A stretch of DNA of 64,000 nt from Paraburkholderia agricolaris (GCF_009455635.1 NZ_QPER01000001.1:2790001-2854000); one strand, 5' to 3'; positions 17,926 through 26,785 are shown, numbered from the stretch's first letter. Notes: a model not told the origin generated them from the letters alone. Program-made: numbers and translations.

Positions 17926-18978
17926 TCAACTGCCCGCCGCGGTTGCCGGGTCGTCGAAGAAATAATCCTTCCATGACCTGGGCTCGTTCCTGATGGCGCC
18001 GACGCGATACATGAACTGCGCGAGTCCGAATGTGTTCTGCGGTGCGACCTTGAATTGCACCTGCGGGTCCTTGATGACCTTCAGCAGCAGATCGCGGTCG
18101 ATCTTCGACTGGTTCGTACGGATGTAGATATCGGCGGCGGCGTCGGGATTGGCCGAGATAAAGCGTGCGGCATCCGCCAGCGCGTCGACGAATGCGCGGT
18201 AGGTCTTCGGATTGTTGTCGCGGAATTTCTCTGTCGCGTACAGGACGGTCGCCGAGCTCGGGCCGCCCAGTACATCGTAAGAATTCAGCACGATGTGCGC
18301 CTTCGGATTGCCGGCGAGCTCCTGCTCCTGAAACGGCGGATTGCCGAAGTGCCCGGTAATTTCCGTGCCGCCCGCGATGATCGCCGCTGCTGCGTCGGGA
18401 TGCGGCAGCGCCTGCGTGAATTTGTCGAGGCGGTTGTAATCCTTGTCGCCCCAGCGCTTCGCTGCCGCGTACTGCAGTACGCGCGATTGCACCGACACAT
18501 TGACAGCCGGCACCGCAATGCGGTCTTTCTCGGTGAAGTCGGCAATCGTCCTGACATTCGGATTGTTGCTGACGAGGTAATACGGCAGATTGCCGAGCGA
18601 GGCCACGCCCTTCACGTTCTGCTTACCGTGCGTGCGGTCCCAGATCGTCAACAACGGGCCGACACCCGCGCCAGCGACATCCACCGCGCCGGAGAGCAAT
18701 GCATCGTTGACGGCGGCGCCACCCGAGAGTTTCACCCAGTCGACCTTGATATCGAGTCCCTGCTTGCGCCCTTCTTTCTCGACGAACTGCTGGTCGCGCG
18801 CGACGTTCAGCAGCAGATAGACGACGCCGAACTGTTCGGCAATGCGAATCTGGCCTTCGGCATGCGCGGGCATGGCCGCGCCGAGGCTGGCCACGCCCAT
18901 CGATACGCTCAGCAACGCTGTGGTCAAACGACGGGACAGAGACGGCCCCAGAGGGGTCGGGCGAAACCTGGCAAGCAT
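17926..18978 (-). CDS. Periplasmic binding protein, nitrate/sulfonate/taurine type
   Basis: A 350-residue ABC binding protein with a signal peptide ending at MPAHAEGQ. The mature part begins IRIAEQFGVVYLLLNVARD, the standard SsuA/TauA opening strand and helix, followed by the GGAAVNDALLSGAVDVAGAGVGPLL ligand-site region. The start at 18978 is chosen because CGGAG lies 5 bases before it; the ATG at 18996 lacks one. It should capture the substrate for the adjacent ATPase and permease. The TauD-like dioxygenase 49 bases upstream suggests an organosulfonate or sulfate ester. Confidence 0.85.
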   Translation of the reverse strand: MLARFRPTPLGPSLSRRLTTALLSVSMGVASLGAAMPAHAEGQIRIAEQFGVVYLLLNVARDQQFVEKEGRKQGLDIKVDWVKLSGGAAVNDALLSGAVDVAGAGVGPLLTIWDRTHGKQNVKGVASLGNLPYYLVSNNPNVRTIADFTEKDRIAVPAVNVSVQSRVLQYAAAKRWGDKDYNRLDKFTQALPHPDAAAAIIAGGTEITGHFGNPPFQEQELAGNPKAHIVLNSYDVLGGPSSATVLYATEKFRDNNPKTYRAFVDALADAARFISANPDAAADIYIRTNQSKIDRDLLLKVIKDPQVQFKVAPQNTFGLAQFMYRVGAIRNEPRSWKDYFFDDPATAAGS

Positions 18979-19027
18979 TGGAACTCCGTTCAGCATGTGT
19001 GTGTGGTCAGGGCGGGCTGTGTTGCCA

Positions 19028-19936
19028 TCAGAACGGCACGTCGCCTTCGATCGTTGTGCGATACAGTTTGCGGCGCAGGTGATCCGGCGTGCCGGCTGCC
19101 AGATGCATCAATGAGCGGTTGTCCCAGAACACCATGTCGTGTTCGGCCCACTGATGCCGGTACAGATGCTCGGGCCGCACGCTATGCGCAAAAATTTCTT
19201 CGAGCAGTGACTTGCTCTCGTCTTCCGGCAAGCCGATCACACGGGTCGTGAAATGCTCACTGACGAAGAGCGCGCGCCGTCCGGTCTCAGGATGAGTGCG
19301 CACCATCGGCTGCACCACCGGCTTCACCTGGGCAATCTGCTCCGCCGACAGATTCGGCCGCCACGGGCTGCGCTTCTGCAATTCCGCGTATTTCGCGAGA
19401 TACGTATGCTCCGCCGAACGGCCTTGCACCGCGCTGCGCAAATGCTCCGGCAACGTGTCCCACGCGAGGTGCATGTTGGCGAACAGCGTGTCGCCGCCTT
19501 CCGGGGGCAGCTCCTGCGCGTGCAGCATCGAACCGAGGCTCGGCTTCTCCTTGTACGACAGATCGGAATGCCAGTAGTGACCGGCGTCGCCGAGACCGAT
19601 CGGCTGGCCGTTCTCGACGATGTTCGAGACGATCAGCACCTCCGGGTGGCCCGGCAACTGGAATTGATGCAGCACGTGAATCTGCAACGGACCGAAGCGG
19701 CGGCTGAAGGCAATCTGCTGCTCCGGCGTAATGCGCTGATCGCGAAACACCAGCACGTGGTGGTCCAGATGGGCACGGTGAATGCGGGCGAAATCGTCCT
19801 GAGCCAGCGGTTTGTTGAGATCGAGACCCAGAATTTCCGCGCCGACGGGGCCGTCGAAAGCGCGAATTTCGATCTGCCGGGCTTGATTGGCAGGACCAGC
19901 GGCGCTGGCGGCGGGGGAGGCAAAGGCAGTCGTCAC
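19028..19936 (-). CDS. TauD/TfdA-family Fe(II)/2-oxoglutarate dioxygenase
   Basis: A 302-residue dioxygenase of the TauD family, which hydroxylates a carbon next to sulfur (or oxygen) so that sulfite, sulfate or another leaving group is released, at the cost of 2-oxoglutarate. The iron ligands are His123 and Asp125 in YWHSDLSY and His278 in DNRSLMHLA; Arg293 in RKLYRTTI would bind the 2-oxoglutarate carboxylate. All expected residues are present, so it should be active. It opens the dioxygenase-binding protein-ATPase-permease-SBP56 run on the minus strand. Substrate is unknown: a sulfonate, dialkyl sulfone or alkyl sulfate is likely. Confidence 0.85.
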   Translation of the reverse strand: MTTAFASPAASAAGPANQARQIEIRAFDGPVGAEILGLDLNKPLAQDDFARIHRAHLDHHVLVFRDQRITPEQQIAFSRRFGPLQIHVLHQFQLPGHPEVLIVSNIVENGQPIGLGDAGHYWHSDLSYKEKPSLGSMLHAQELPPEGGDTLFANMHLAWDTLPEHLRSAVQGRSAEHTYLAKYAELQKRSPWRPNLSAEQIAQVKPVVQPMVRTHPETGRRALFVSEHFTTRVIGLPEDESKSLLEEIFAHSVRPEHLYRHQWAEHDMVFWDNRSLMHLAAGTPDHLRRKLYRTTIEGDVPF

Positions 19937-20207
19937 GGGAAACTCTTCGTCGAATCTGTTCGAAGGACGCCGGCGAAGGCGAAGTCAGACAAATTTACCG
20001 GCACACACGCACGGCGACAACGAAGCAAATCCGATACGGTTATCTGCTGGAGTGATAAACCCGATGTTTTAACGCGCCGCGGGCCGCGCAGGCGCTTTTG
20101 CGCATTCAGTTGCGCAATGCCAAAAGCGTTGCAGGCACGCGAAGTTCAGAGTCAGCGCAATGCGCTCGCCACTATCGCATCGCAGGGGCGTCTCGTTCTT
20201 TAATTCC

Positions 20208-20528
20208 TCAATGCGTTCGCGTCAACAACTCGTAGCTCGCATCCTGGCTCGCAGTCGACTGCCGCTCGCGGCCCCAGCCGACTGCGCGCCGGTAATTGCC
20301 GAGCAGCGGGCCGTCGTCGAAGCCGCCAGGTGGCGCCGGCGCCACCTGGGGCGCGACGAATAACGCGTCCTCGGGACAGTACAGCTCGCACATGAAGCAG
20401 GTCTGGCAGTCCCCCTGCCGGGCAATGCGCGGCGGACTGCCCGGCACGATGTCGAACACATTGGTGGGGCATGCCCTCACGCAGATATTGCATCCCGTGC
20501 AGCGCGCAGCGTCGACGATCTCGATCAT
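20208..20528 (-). CDS. 2[4Fe-4S] ferredoxin-like subunit (AprB-like)
   Basis: A 106-residue protein with two complete cluster motifs: Cys10, 13, 16, 20 (CTGCNICVRACP) and Cys41, 44, 47, 51 (CQTCFMCELYCP), followed by a 50-residue tail with no cluster residues. Its start overlaps the stop of the flavoprotein gene by 4 bases, so the two are a matched pair resembling the beta and alpha subunits of adenylylsulfate reductase. It would move electrons to or from the flavin. Whether it works in sulfite oxidation, in reduction, or on another substrate is not known. Confidence 0.82.
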   Translation of the reverse strand: MIEIVDAARCTGCNICVRACPTNVFDIVPGSPPRIARQGDCQTCFMCELYCPEDALFVAPQVAPAPPGGFDDGPLLGNYRRAVGWGRERQSTASQDASYELLTRTH

Positions 20529-22174
20529 GCCGTCACTCCTTCGGTGCGGACCGTGGCTGGAGACAAGGCCAGCCTGTCGATCCAGACTTCATCCAGACCG
20601 CCGCTCAACAGACGATGCCTCTGCGCCGGATCGAGCGCGGCGTGCTCGTGCCGCCGATGCATCCCGCGTGTTTCGGTTCGTTGCTGCGCGCTGCGATACA
20701 TCCAGCGCGAAGTGGCGAGCATGGCCGCCGCCTCACGCGCGCGCACGGCAGCCAACGCACTTCGCGCCGGCGCCGCACCGCGCACGCGATGCCACAGCGC
20801 GTCGAGCCGCGCGAGCGAGTCGTCGAGCAAATCGGCCTGACGGGTCCAGTTGCGCTGCGTAGGAAACACCTCCTGCTGCACGCTGCGAATCACCGCGTCG
20901 CTGTCATAAGGTGTCGAGCCGCCGGTGTCGCGAAGTCCAGCGCCGCCGGCCCGTAACAGCCGGCCCCGCAGGCCCGCGCGCCCGCGTGAACGGGCGTAGC
21001 CGGCAGCGCCCGCACCGGCCCAGAAACCGGATGACATCGCCCACGCCGCGTTATGACTGCCACCGCCGGTGAAGCCGCCGCAGATCAGCTCGCGAGTGGC
21101 CGCATCGCCGGCCGCATACAAACCTTCGACCGACGTCGCGCAAGTCTGATCCACCAGATGCAGGCCGCCCGTTCCCCGCACGGTTCCTTCGAGGCGCAAC
21201 GTCACCGGGAAATGCTGCGTGAACGGGTCGATCCCGAGCCGATCGAACGGCAGGAAGAAATTCGGCTGTGCAGTACGCATCCACGCCTGAATCTGTTCGT
21301 CGGCGCGATCGAGGCAGGCCAGCACGGGCTGGCTCTGCAGAGTGCGGGCAATCACGCCGCGGCCATGCGCAGACCCAGCCCCCGGGATCGCCGACCCGTC
21401 CTGGTAGTAGAACGTGGCCCACTTGTAGAACAACGATTTCGTCACGGATGAAAACGCCGGCCCGAGCCCATAGGCATTCGAAAACTCCATGCCCGACAGG
21501 GCCGCGCCCACCTCGGCGGCCATCAACTGGCCGTCGCCGGTGAGCACGTTGCAGCCGAGCGCGTTGCTGAGAAACGCACATCCGCCTGTCGCGATGACCA
21601 CCGCGCCCGCGCGCACGACCCACGTCTCGTCCGCCTGACGGTCGACGCCGGCCGCTCCCGCGACCGCGCCCTGCTCGTCGACGAGCAGTTCGAGCGCGGG
21701 GCTGTGATCGAGGATGCGCACCTTCGCTTCCTTGACGCGTTTGCGCATCAGCCGCATGTACTCAGGCCCTTGCAACGAGGTGCGCCGCTGCTCGCCGGTT
21801 TCATCGACGGGAAACGGGTAGCCCCACTCGGCCAGTTGCTGCGCATTGGTCCAGGTCTGCTCGAGCACGCGATCCATCCACGCCGGTTCGGCAAGCTCGC
21901 CTCCCAAAGTGAAACGACTCGCTTTTGCACGATCCCGTGCGTCCTCGTCAGGCGGCACATACCAGAGCGCCGTGCCGGCCGGTGCGGTCGCGCCGGAGGT
22001 GCCGCAAAAACCTTTATCCGCCAATACCACGCGCGCGCCTTTGGCGGCCGCGCTGATCGCAGCCCACGCGCCAGCCGGGCCGCCGCCGATCACGAGTACG
22101 TCCGCCTCGTACTGGACTGCGCCATCCGCCGCCGTCACCGGTGGCCGCTGATTTTTTCCCGCGTTGTCCGTCAT
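20525..22174 (-). CDS. FAD-dependent oxidoreductase, fumarate reductase/AprA superfamily
   Basis: A 549-residue flavoprotein. The N-terminal Rossmann motif is VIGGGPAGAWAA (28-39), followed by GTSGATAPAGTALW at the isoalloxazine site, the second nucleotide segment VVIATGGCAFL, and the C-terminal GLYAAGDAATRELICGGFTGGGSHNAAWA that closes the FAD site. The last 150 residues are helical, as in AprA and succinate dehydrogenase flavoproteins. It overlaps a two-cluster ferredoxin gene by 4 bases. The pair lies within a sulfonate-type locus, so a reaction on an oxidised sulfur compound is plausible, but no substrate residues can be assigned from this reading. Confidence 0.8.
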   Translation of the reverse strand: MTDNAGKNQRPPVTAADGAVQYEADVLVIGGGPAGAWAAISAAAKGARVVLADKGFCGTSGATAPAGTALWYVPPDEDARDRAKASRFTLGGELAEPAWMDRVLEQTWTNAQQLAEWGYPFPVDETGEQRRTSLQGPEYMRLMRKRVKEAKVRILDHSPALELLVDEQGAVAGAAGVDRQADETWVVRAGAVVIATGGCAFLSNALGCNVLTGDGQLMAAEVGAALSGMEFSNAYGLGPAFSSVTKSLFYKWATFYYQDGSAIPGAGSAHGRGVIARTLQSQPVLACLDRADEQIQAWMRTAQPNFFLPFDRLGIDPFTQHFPVTLRLEGTVRGTGGLHLVDQTCATSVEGLYAAGDAATRELICGGFTGGGSHNAAWAMSSGFWAGAGAAGYARSRGRAGLRGRLLRAGGAGLRDTGGSTPYDSDAVIRSVQQEVFPTQRNWTRQADLLDDSLARLDALWHRVRGAAPARSALAAVRAREAAAMLATSRWMYRSAQQRTETRGMHRRHEHAALDPAQRHRLLSGGLDEVWIDRLALSPATVRTEGVTA

Positions 22175-22288
22175 GACAGATTTCCCCTAAGGTAATGAGC
22201 CGATTGCTTAACGACGTTAGCGACGTTAACGACGTAGACAGGCTTTGGCCGGGCGGACCGGCGCGGCGCTACCGCCTGTGCGCCAGCA

Positions 22289-23308
22289 CTAGCCACCGGA
22301 GGCGGTGGTTGAAGTGGCCGCCGTTTCGGCGCGCTTCGTGCTGAAATTCCAGCGCTGCGCCGCGGCCGTATCCACCGGCGCCGGCAGAAGCCCCGCTCGA
22401 TAGAAGGTGTCGGCGATCTTTTGCTGCTCACCGAAATTCTGCGTATCCACCGCGCGGACCGCATAGCTGCGGCGTGCATTGGCACGCTCGATCGTCGCCG
22501 CGTCCAGGCCCCAGATCGGCGCGAGCAGCTTCGCCGCATCGTCGGGATGGGCGCGAACCCAAACGCCCGCCGACTTCAACTGCGCGAACACGGTGTCGAT
22601 CACATCGGGATGGGCCGCGGCAAAACTGCTGGACGCGAGGTAGTACCGCTGATAAGAGGCAAGACCTTCGCCGTTGGCAAGAACACGCACGTCCGGCGCT
22701 TTGTCGACCGACGCGACATACGGGTCCCAGGTAACCCACACATCCACGCTGCCGCGCTCGAAGGCGGCGCGTCCGTCGGCGGGCGTCAGATAGCTGATGC
22801 GCACGTCAGCAGGAGCGAGACCGGCCTTGGCGAGCGCGGCGAGCAGCAGATAGTGGCTGCCGGCCGCCTTGGTCACGGCGATGCGCTGGCCCTTCAGGTC
22901 GGCAAGCGTATGCAGCAGCCCATCGCGCTTCACGATAATGGCCTGGGCGCCCGGCGAAGGCGCCTCCTGCGCGATATACACAAAACGCGCATGAGCGGCC
23001 TGAGCGAACACCGGGACCGTGTCGGCGACATCGGCGCTCAGGTCGACCGCGTCCGCATTGAGTGCTTCGGTCAGCGGCAAGCCACTGGCAAACTCGTTCC
23101 AGCTAATGCTCACACCCAAGGGCGCGAGCGCCTGCTCGAGCGAACCACGTGCTTTCAGAATGGTGATGAGCGTTGAAGACTTCTGATAGCCGATCCGCAG
23201 CTTCAGCGGAGCCGGCGAGTTGGCCGAGGTCTGTGCGTGAGCGGCACTCACGGCGAGCAGCGAAGTCAGCGCCGCGCGAGCGAGCCAACGAAAGATAGAA
23301 AAGGTCAC
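22289..23308 (-). CDS. Periplasmic aliphatic-sulfonate binding protein (SsuA-like)
   Basis: A binding protein of the SsuA group: after a signal peptide ending VSAAHAQT, the mature part starts LKLRIGYQKSSTLITILKA, the usual SsuA opening, and continues with DLKGQRIAVTKAAGSHYLLLAAL. I place the start at a GTG (23308), because it puts the basic and hydrophobic parts of the signal peptide at the very N-terminus; a TTG at 23389 is also in frame and would add 27 residues. It has no permease or ATPase of its own nearby and may feed the transporter at 16.1-17.8 kb. Confidence 0.78.
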   Translation of the reverse strand: MTFSIFRWLARAALTSLLAVSAAHAQTSANSPAPLKLRIGYQKSSTLITILKARGSLEQALAPLGVSISWNEFASGLPLTEALNADAVDLSADVADTVPVFAQAAHARFVYIAQEAPSPGAQAIIVKRDGLLHTLADLKGQRIAVTKAAGSHYLLLAALAKAGLAPADVRISYLTPADGRAAFERGSVDVWVTWDPYVASVDKAPDVRVLANGEGLASYQRYYLASSSFAAAHPDVIDTVFAQLKSAGVWVRAHPDDAAKLLAPIWGLDAATIERANARRSYAVRAVDTQNFGEQQKIADTFYRAGLLPAPVDTAAAQRWNFSTKRAETAATSTTASGG

Positions 23309-23470
23309 GGCGCGAAGTTCCGGTCTGGTCAGGACGATAAAACTGCGATCGTAGCAACGCCCGATCGCGCGGATAAGCGAGCGTTTCAACTATGCTTAGC
23401 AGCCGGGCGCATAACGGCAAAAAAACGGCCGGCGCCGGGCGTGCGTCGAGTGGGTACGGCGAACAATTCT

Positions 23471-25060
23471 CTACGGCTGGATGTACAGGTCGGCAAAATT
23501 GCCGCGCAGCCCTTCACCCGTGGGTGCGTAGTCCTTCACCTTCTTCGAGACAATGGTGATGTTGGGGTTCGCACCGAATTCGATCGAAGGAATATCGTCG
23601 TGCACGATCTGCTGGAACTGGATGAATAGCTGACGGCGCTTCGCTTCGTCGGTCTCCACCGAAGCCGCCTCGAGCAGACGGTCGACCTCCGGGTTCGAAT
23701 AGTGCGCGGCATTGGAGAACGGCAGACCGATCTTGAAGTTCTTCGACCAGAACACGCGCTGTACGCCCACCGTCGGGTCGAACACGTTGGCAAGCGCTTC
23801 GAGCGTGATATCGAATGCACGATCGGTGTATGCCTTCTTCACGTAGGTCGCGAAGTCATAGCTCTCGATCTCGGCGTCGATCCCGACACGGGCCAGCGAC
23901 TGGCGCACAAAATCAGCCGCACGCGGGTCCTGGAAGGGGTTAAAAAGAAGCCGCAGCTTGAAGCGCGTGCCGTCCGCGCCACGCTTCAAGCCGGCGGCAT
24001 CCAGCGCCGCATTGGCCTGAGCCAGGTCATACGGAAAGTAATGGATGCCGGCGTCGTGATACTTCGTATTCGCCGTGCCGATCGCGGCGGCCGAGACCTG
24101 GCCGTAGCCGTACCAGACCACCCGGTTCAGCGCATTGACGTCCACAGCCTGGGAGATCGCCTTGCGCACCGCCTTGTCCTTAAGGACCGGCGTGTCCAGA
24201 TTGAAGATCAACTGCTGGTGGTTGCTGACATAGGGCCAGTTGGTGGTATCCACGTTGAAGTTCGGCAGCGCGCTGAAACGCTTGACATCCGATAAGGGGA
24301 TCGCCTGGTCGCCAAGGTTGGCGGCGCCCGATTCGAGCGCTGCCGCCCGCGCCGCACCGTCAGGGAGGAAGCGCACGATAAGCTTGTCGACGTACGGCTT
24401 GGGTTTGTCCCAGTAGTCCGGATTACGCTCGAGGAGAATGTAGCTGCCGTGCACGAACGATTTGAAAACGAACGGACCCGTGCCGACCGGCGCACTGTTA
24501 TACGGATTGGCAACGATGTCCGTCCCTTCATACAGATGCTTCGGGATGATCGGCGACTCGGAACCGGAAAGCGCGGTAAGCAGGAACGGCGCCGGTTTCG
24601 ACAGTTCGATGATCGCCGTGTAAGGGTCCGGCGTTTTGACATCGGTCACGTTCGCAAACGTGCTGCGGCCGCGTGGGTGGACCTGCTTTAACGTCAGGAT
24701 CGAAAACGCAACGTCGGCGGAAGTAAAAGGCTTGCCGTCGTGCCACTTCACTCCCTGACGCAAGGTGAAGCGATACTGCAGTCCGTCCTTGCTGACGGAC
24801 CATGCGGTAGCCAGCAGCGGCTTCGGATTGAGATCCTTGTCGTAGGTCAGCAGGCCCTCGACCACCTTGGGACCGATCTCCGCGTTACCGCCAGCGGTGG
24901 TCGTCAAAGGAATGATCGACGCCGGCTCCGGTGTGACGAGCCATGTCAGGGTTCCACCGTGATTGGGTGCCGCCAGAGCGGGGGCCGGGCCAGTGCAGAT
25001 CAGTGTGGCCGCGAACAACGCGCCGAAAATTCTTCCCCGCAGCCTGTTCTTCAAGCTCAT
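23471..25060 (-). CDS. Peptide/nickel-type ABC substrate-binding protein
   Basis: A 529-residue family-5 extracellular binding protein (DppA/OppA group) with a signal peptide ending APALAAP. GGTLTWLVTPEPASIIP opens the mature fold, and NPYNSAPVGTGPFVFKSFV is the conserved GTGPF segment. The start at 25060 has AGGA 5 bases upstream. It follows the flavin monooxygenase gene by 115 bases on the same strand. There is no permease in this half of the locus, so it may work with the Dpp-type permeases at 31.9-33.8 kb. Confidence 0.85.
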   Translation of the reverse strand: MSLKNRLRGRIFGALFAATLICTGPAPALAAPNHGGTLTWLVTPEPASIIPLTTTAGGNAEIGPKVVEGLLTYDKDLNPKPLLATAWSVSKDGLQYRFTLRQGVKWHDGKPFTSADVAFSILTLKQVHPRGRSTFANVTDVKTPDPYTAIIELSKPAPFLLTALSGSESPIIPKHLYEGTDIVANPYNSAPVGTGPFVFKSFVHGSYILLERNPDYWDKPKPYVDKLIVRFLPDGAARAAALESGAANLGDQAIPLSDVKRFSALPNFNVDTTNWPYVSNHQQLIFNLDTPVLKDKAVRKAISQAVDVNALNRVVWYGYGQVSAAAIGTANTKYHDAGIHYFPYDLAQANAALDAAGLKRGADGTRFKLRLLFNPFQDPRAADFVRQSLARVGIDAEIESYDFATYVKKAYTDRAFDITLEALANVFDPTVGVQRVFWSKNFKIGLPFSNAAHYSNPEVDRLLEAASVETDEAKRRQLFIQFQQIVHDDIPSIEFGANPNITIVSKKVKDYAPTGEGLRGNFADLYIQP

Positions 25061-25175
25061 AGGTATCCTGTTTATTATAAAAATTAAGGATACTAAGGCG
25101 TTTCGTAAGGATCGGAAAACAAGCAAGCGTCATTAGCTTTGCATCTTTAACGCGATCCGTCCGCTCAGCATTGGC

Positions 25176-26507
25176 TCAGCCGGCATTCACTGCGTACCGC
25201 CTCGCTTCGGTCGCGCCTGCCTGCAGCGACGGCAGCTCGAGATTCGATCGCAGATCGTCGCCGCGATAGTCGGTGTCGATCAGGTTGCGCCGGCGCAGCT
25301 CCGGCAGCAGCCCGTTCAACAGCAGGTCTTGCTGGTCCGGCTGCCCGAGCCCATGCAGCGACAGCACATCGACCAGCCCCGCGCGATACCGCTCCTCGAT
25401 CGCGTCGGCGAGTTGCTCCGGCGTGCCGGCAACAGACCAGTGGCCCGTTTCCTGCGCGCGAATGATCAGCTCACGCAACGTGTGTCCCTGCAACGCGTAG
25501 CGGCGGAATATCTCCACGCGCCCGCGCCGCCGGTTCACGCTGTCGACCACCGGCAACAGTGCTTCGGGTAACGGACGGTCGAGCGCCAGTTCGCTCAGGT
25601 CGATGCCGCCGCCGAGCATGTCGGCGAGCTTCAACCGGCCTTGCTCGTAGTCGATCCGCTCGTGCTTGTCGCGCAGCCGCCGCGCGACGTCCGCGTCAGA
25701 TTCGCCAATCACCGAGTGAAACGAGTTCATCACGAACGGCAAACGGTTGGCGCGGCCAAAACCGGCCGCCTGCCGATGCAGTTCGGTCACGAACGCGCGC
25801 GCGTCGTCGAGCGTAGGTTGTGATGTGTAGACGACTTCCGCGTAACGTGCGCCGAGCGTCACGCCGCTCGCCGACTGCCCGGCCTGAAACAGCACCGGCC
25901 GCTGTTGCGGCGGCGGTGGCACGTTGAGCGGCCCTTGTACCTGGAAATGCTCGCCACGATAGTCGATCGTACCGAGCTTGCGGGGGTCTACCGATACCGA
26001 ACCTGACGGCGTGCGCCGCGAGGCTGCCGGATCGTTTGCGTCGAACAGCGCGTTGACGATCTCGACGAATTCGGTTGCGCGCGCATACCGGCGCGCCGGG
26101 TCGGGCAGCGTGCCGTCGCCGAAATTCTCCTCGCCGACCGACGATGTGACTGCGTTCCATGCGGCGCGGCCACCGCTCACGTGATCGAGCGTGCCGATCA
26201 GCCGCGCGATGTTGTACGGATGGTGGTAAGTGGTCGACACCGTCGCGACCAGCCCGATATGCGACGTCGCCTGACTCAGCGCGGCAAGCGCGACGATCGG
26301 CTCCTGACTGCCGGTGCCGCCCACCAGTCCGGCCGGGTCCGCCTGCAGCAGGTCCGCCGTGAAAAGACCTGTGATCTTTTCCGCCTCCGCGGTGCGCGCG
26401 AGTGCCGCCGCGCGGCGAATACCCTTCGCGGCCTCCGCGTCGCCGCTCGCATATAGCACGTTGGCTGCGCCGACCAGCGTCTTCAAGCGCCTGCGCGCGA
26501 CGCTCAT
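25176..26507 (-). CDS. FMN-dependent monooxygenase, NtaA/SnaA/DszA family
   Basis: A 443-residue luciferase-like monooxygenase of the NtaA/SnaA/DszA(SoxA) branch, which uses reduced FMN from a separate reductase to oxidise organosulfur or chelate compounds. Family segments seen are HIGLVATVSTTYHHPYNIARLIGTLDHVSGGRAA in pieces (GLVATVSTTYHHPYNIAR, LDHVSGGRAAWNAVTS), RYARATEFVEIVNALF and RPVLFQAGQSASG. Unlike the sister gene at 35.6 kb it lacks the HLGA...WRHPDA opening, so its N-terminus is shortened. GGGAG precedes the ATG at 26507 by 6 bases, and that ATG overlaps the stop of a 33-codon leader ORF. Confidence 0.82.
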   Translation of the reverse strand: MSVARRRLKTLVGAANVLYASGDAEAAKGIRRAAALARTAEAEKITGLFTADLLQADPAGLVGGTGSQEPIVALAALSQATSHIGLVATVSTTYHHPYNIARLIGTLDHVSGGRAAWNAVTSSVGEENFGDGTLPDPARRYARATEFVEIVNALFDANDPAASRRTPSGSVSVDPRKLGTIDYRGEHFQVQGPLNVPPPPQQRPVLFQAGQSASGVTLGARYAEVVYTSQPTLDDARAFVTELHRQAAGFGRANRLPFVMNSFHSVIGESDADVARRLRDKHERIDYEQGRLKLADMLGGGIDLSELALDRPLPEALLPVVDSVNRRRGRVEIFRRYALQGHTLRELIIRAQETGHWSVAGTPEQLADAIEERYRAGLVDVLSLHGLGQPDQQDLLLNGLLPELRRRNLIDTDYRGDDLRSNLELPSLQAGATEARRYAVNAG

Positions 26508-26605
26508 GCTGCACTCCCGTCGCTCAAGCGGCACTGCGCCGCACACTTCGATAGCGCGACACGGTTGCCACGGCCTCCTTGCCGCCGCCCTGTTCTTTCA
26601 TGCAT
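26504..26605 (-). CDS. Possible Cys-containing leader peptide
   Basis: A 33-codon ORF (start MHERTGRRQGG, end RLSDGSAA) with AAGGA 6 bases before its ATG at 26605. Its TGA overlaps the ATG of the flavin monooxygenase gene (ATGA), so translation of the two is coupled. It carries two Cys codons (residues 21 and 25) and many Arg codons. A second, shorter ORF starts 4 bases later in another frame (26601 to 26524, MKEQGGGKEAV onward) and is the alternative. Because it fronts a sulfur-scavenging gene, a cysteine-sensing leader is an attractive idea, but nothing beyond the layout supports it. Confidence 0.4.
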   Translation of the reverse strand: MHERTGRRQGGRGNRVALSKCAAQCRLSDGSAA

Positions 26606-26785
26606 GAGGATTCCTTGTTTATTTTTAAACCATACCTCAACCCATCCTGTCGTCCGGAACAAATATTTTCGGCTTTCGATATTCTTCTTGATTGTTTGAC
26701 CGGCTGATACGTCATGAAAATAATGTCGGATGCCGAATCGAATCATCTGTTTCGATTTATCTGCCCCATATTCGATTCCCATGCA

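Noticed and set aside
22211..22237. Tandem ACGACGTTA-like 9-base units after the SsuA-like gene boundary
   Set aside because: Too short for a CRISPR or a protein-binding array; probably slippage in a non-coding gap.
25061..25090. TATAAT on the minus strand at 25074-25079 as a promoter for the DppA-like gene
   Set aside because: It would place transcription start within a few bases of the ATG and on top of the ribosome site, and no -35 fits.
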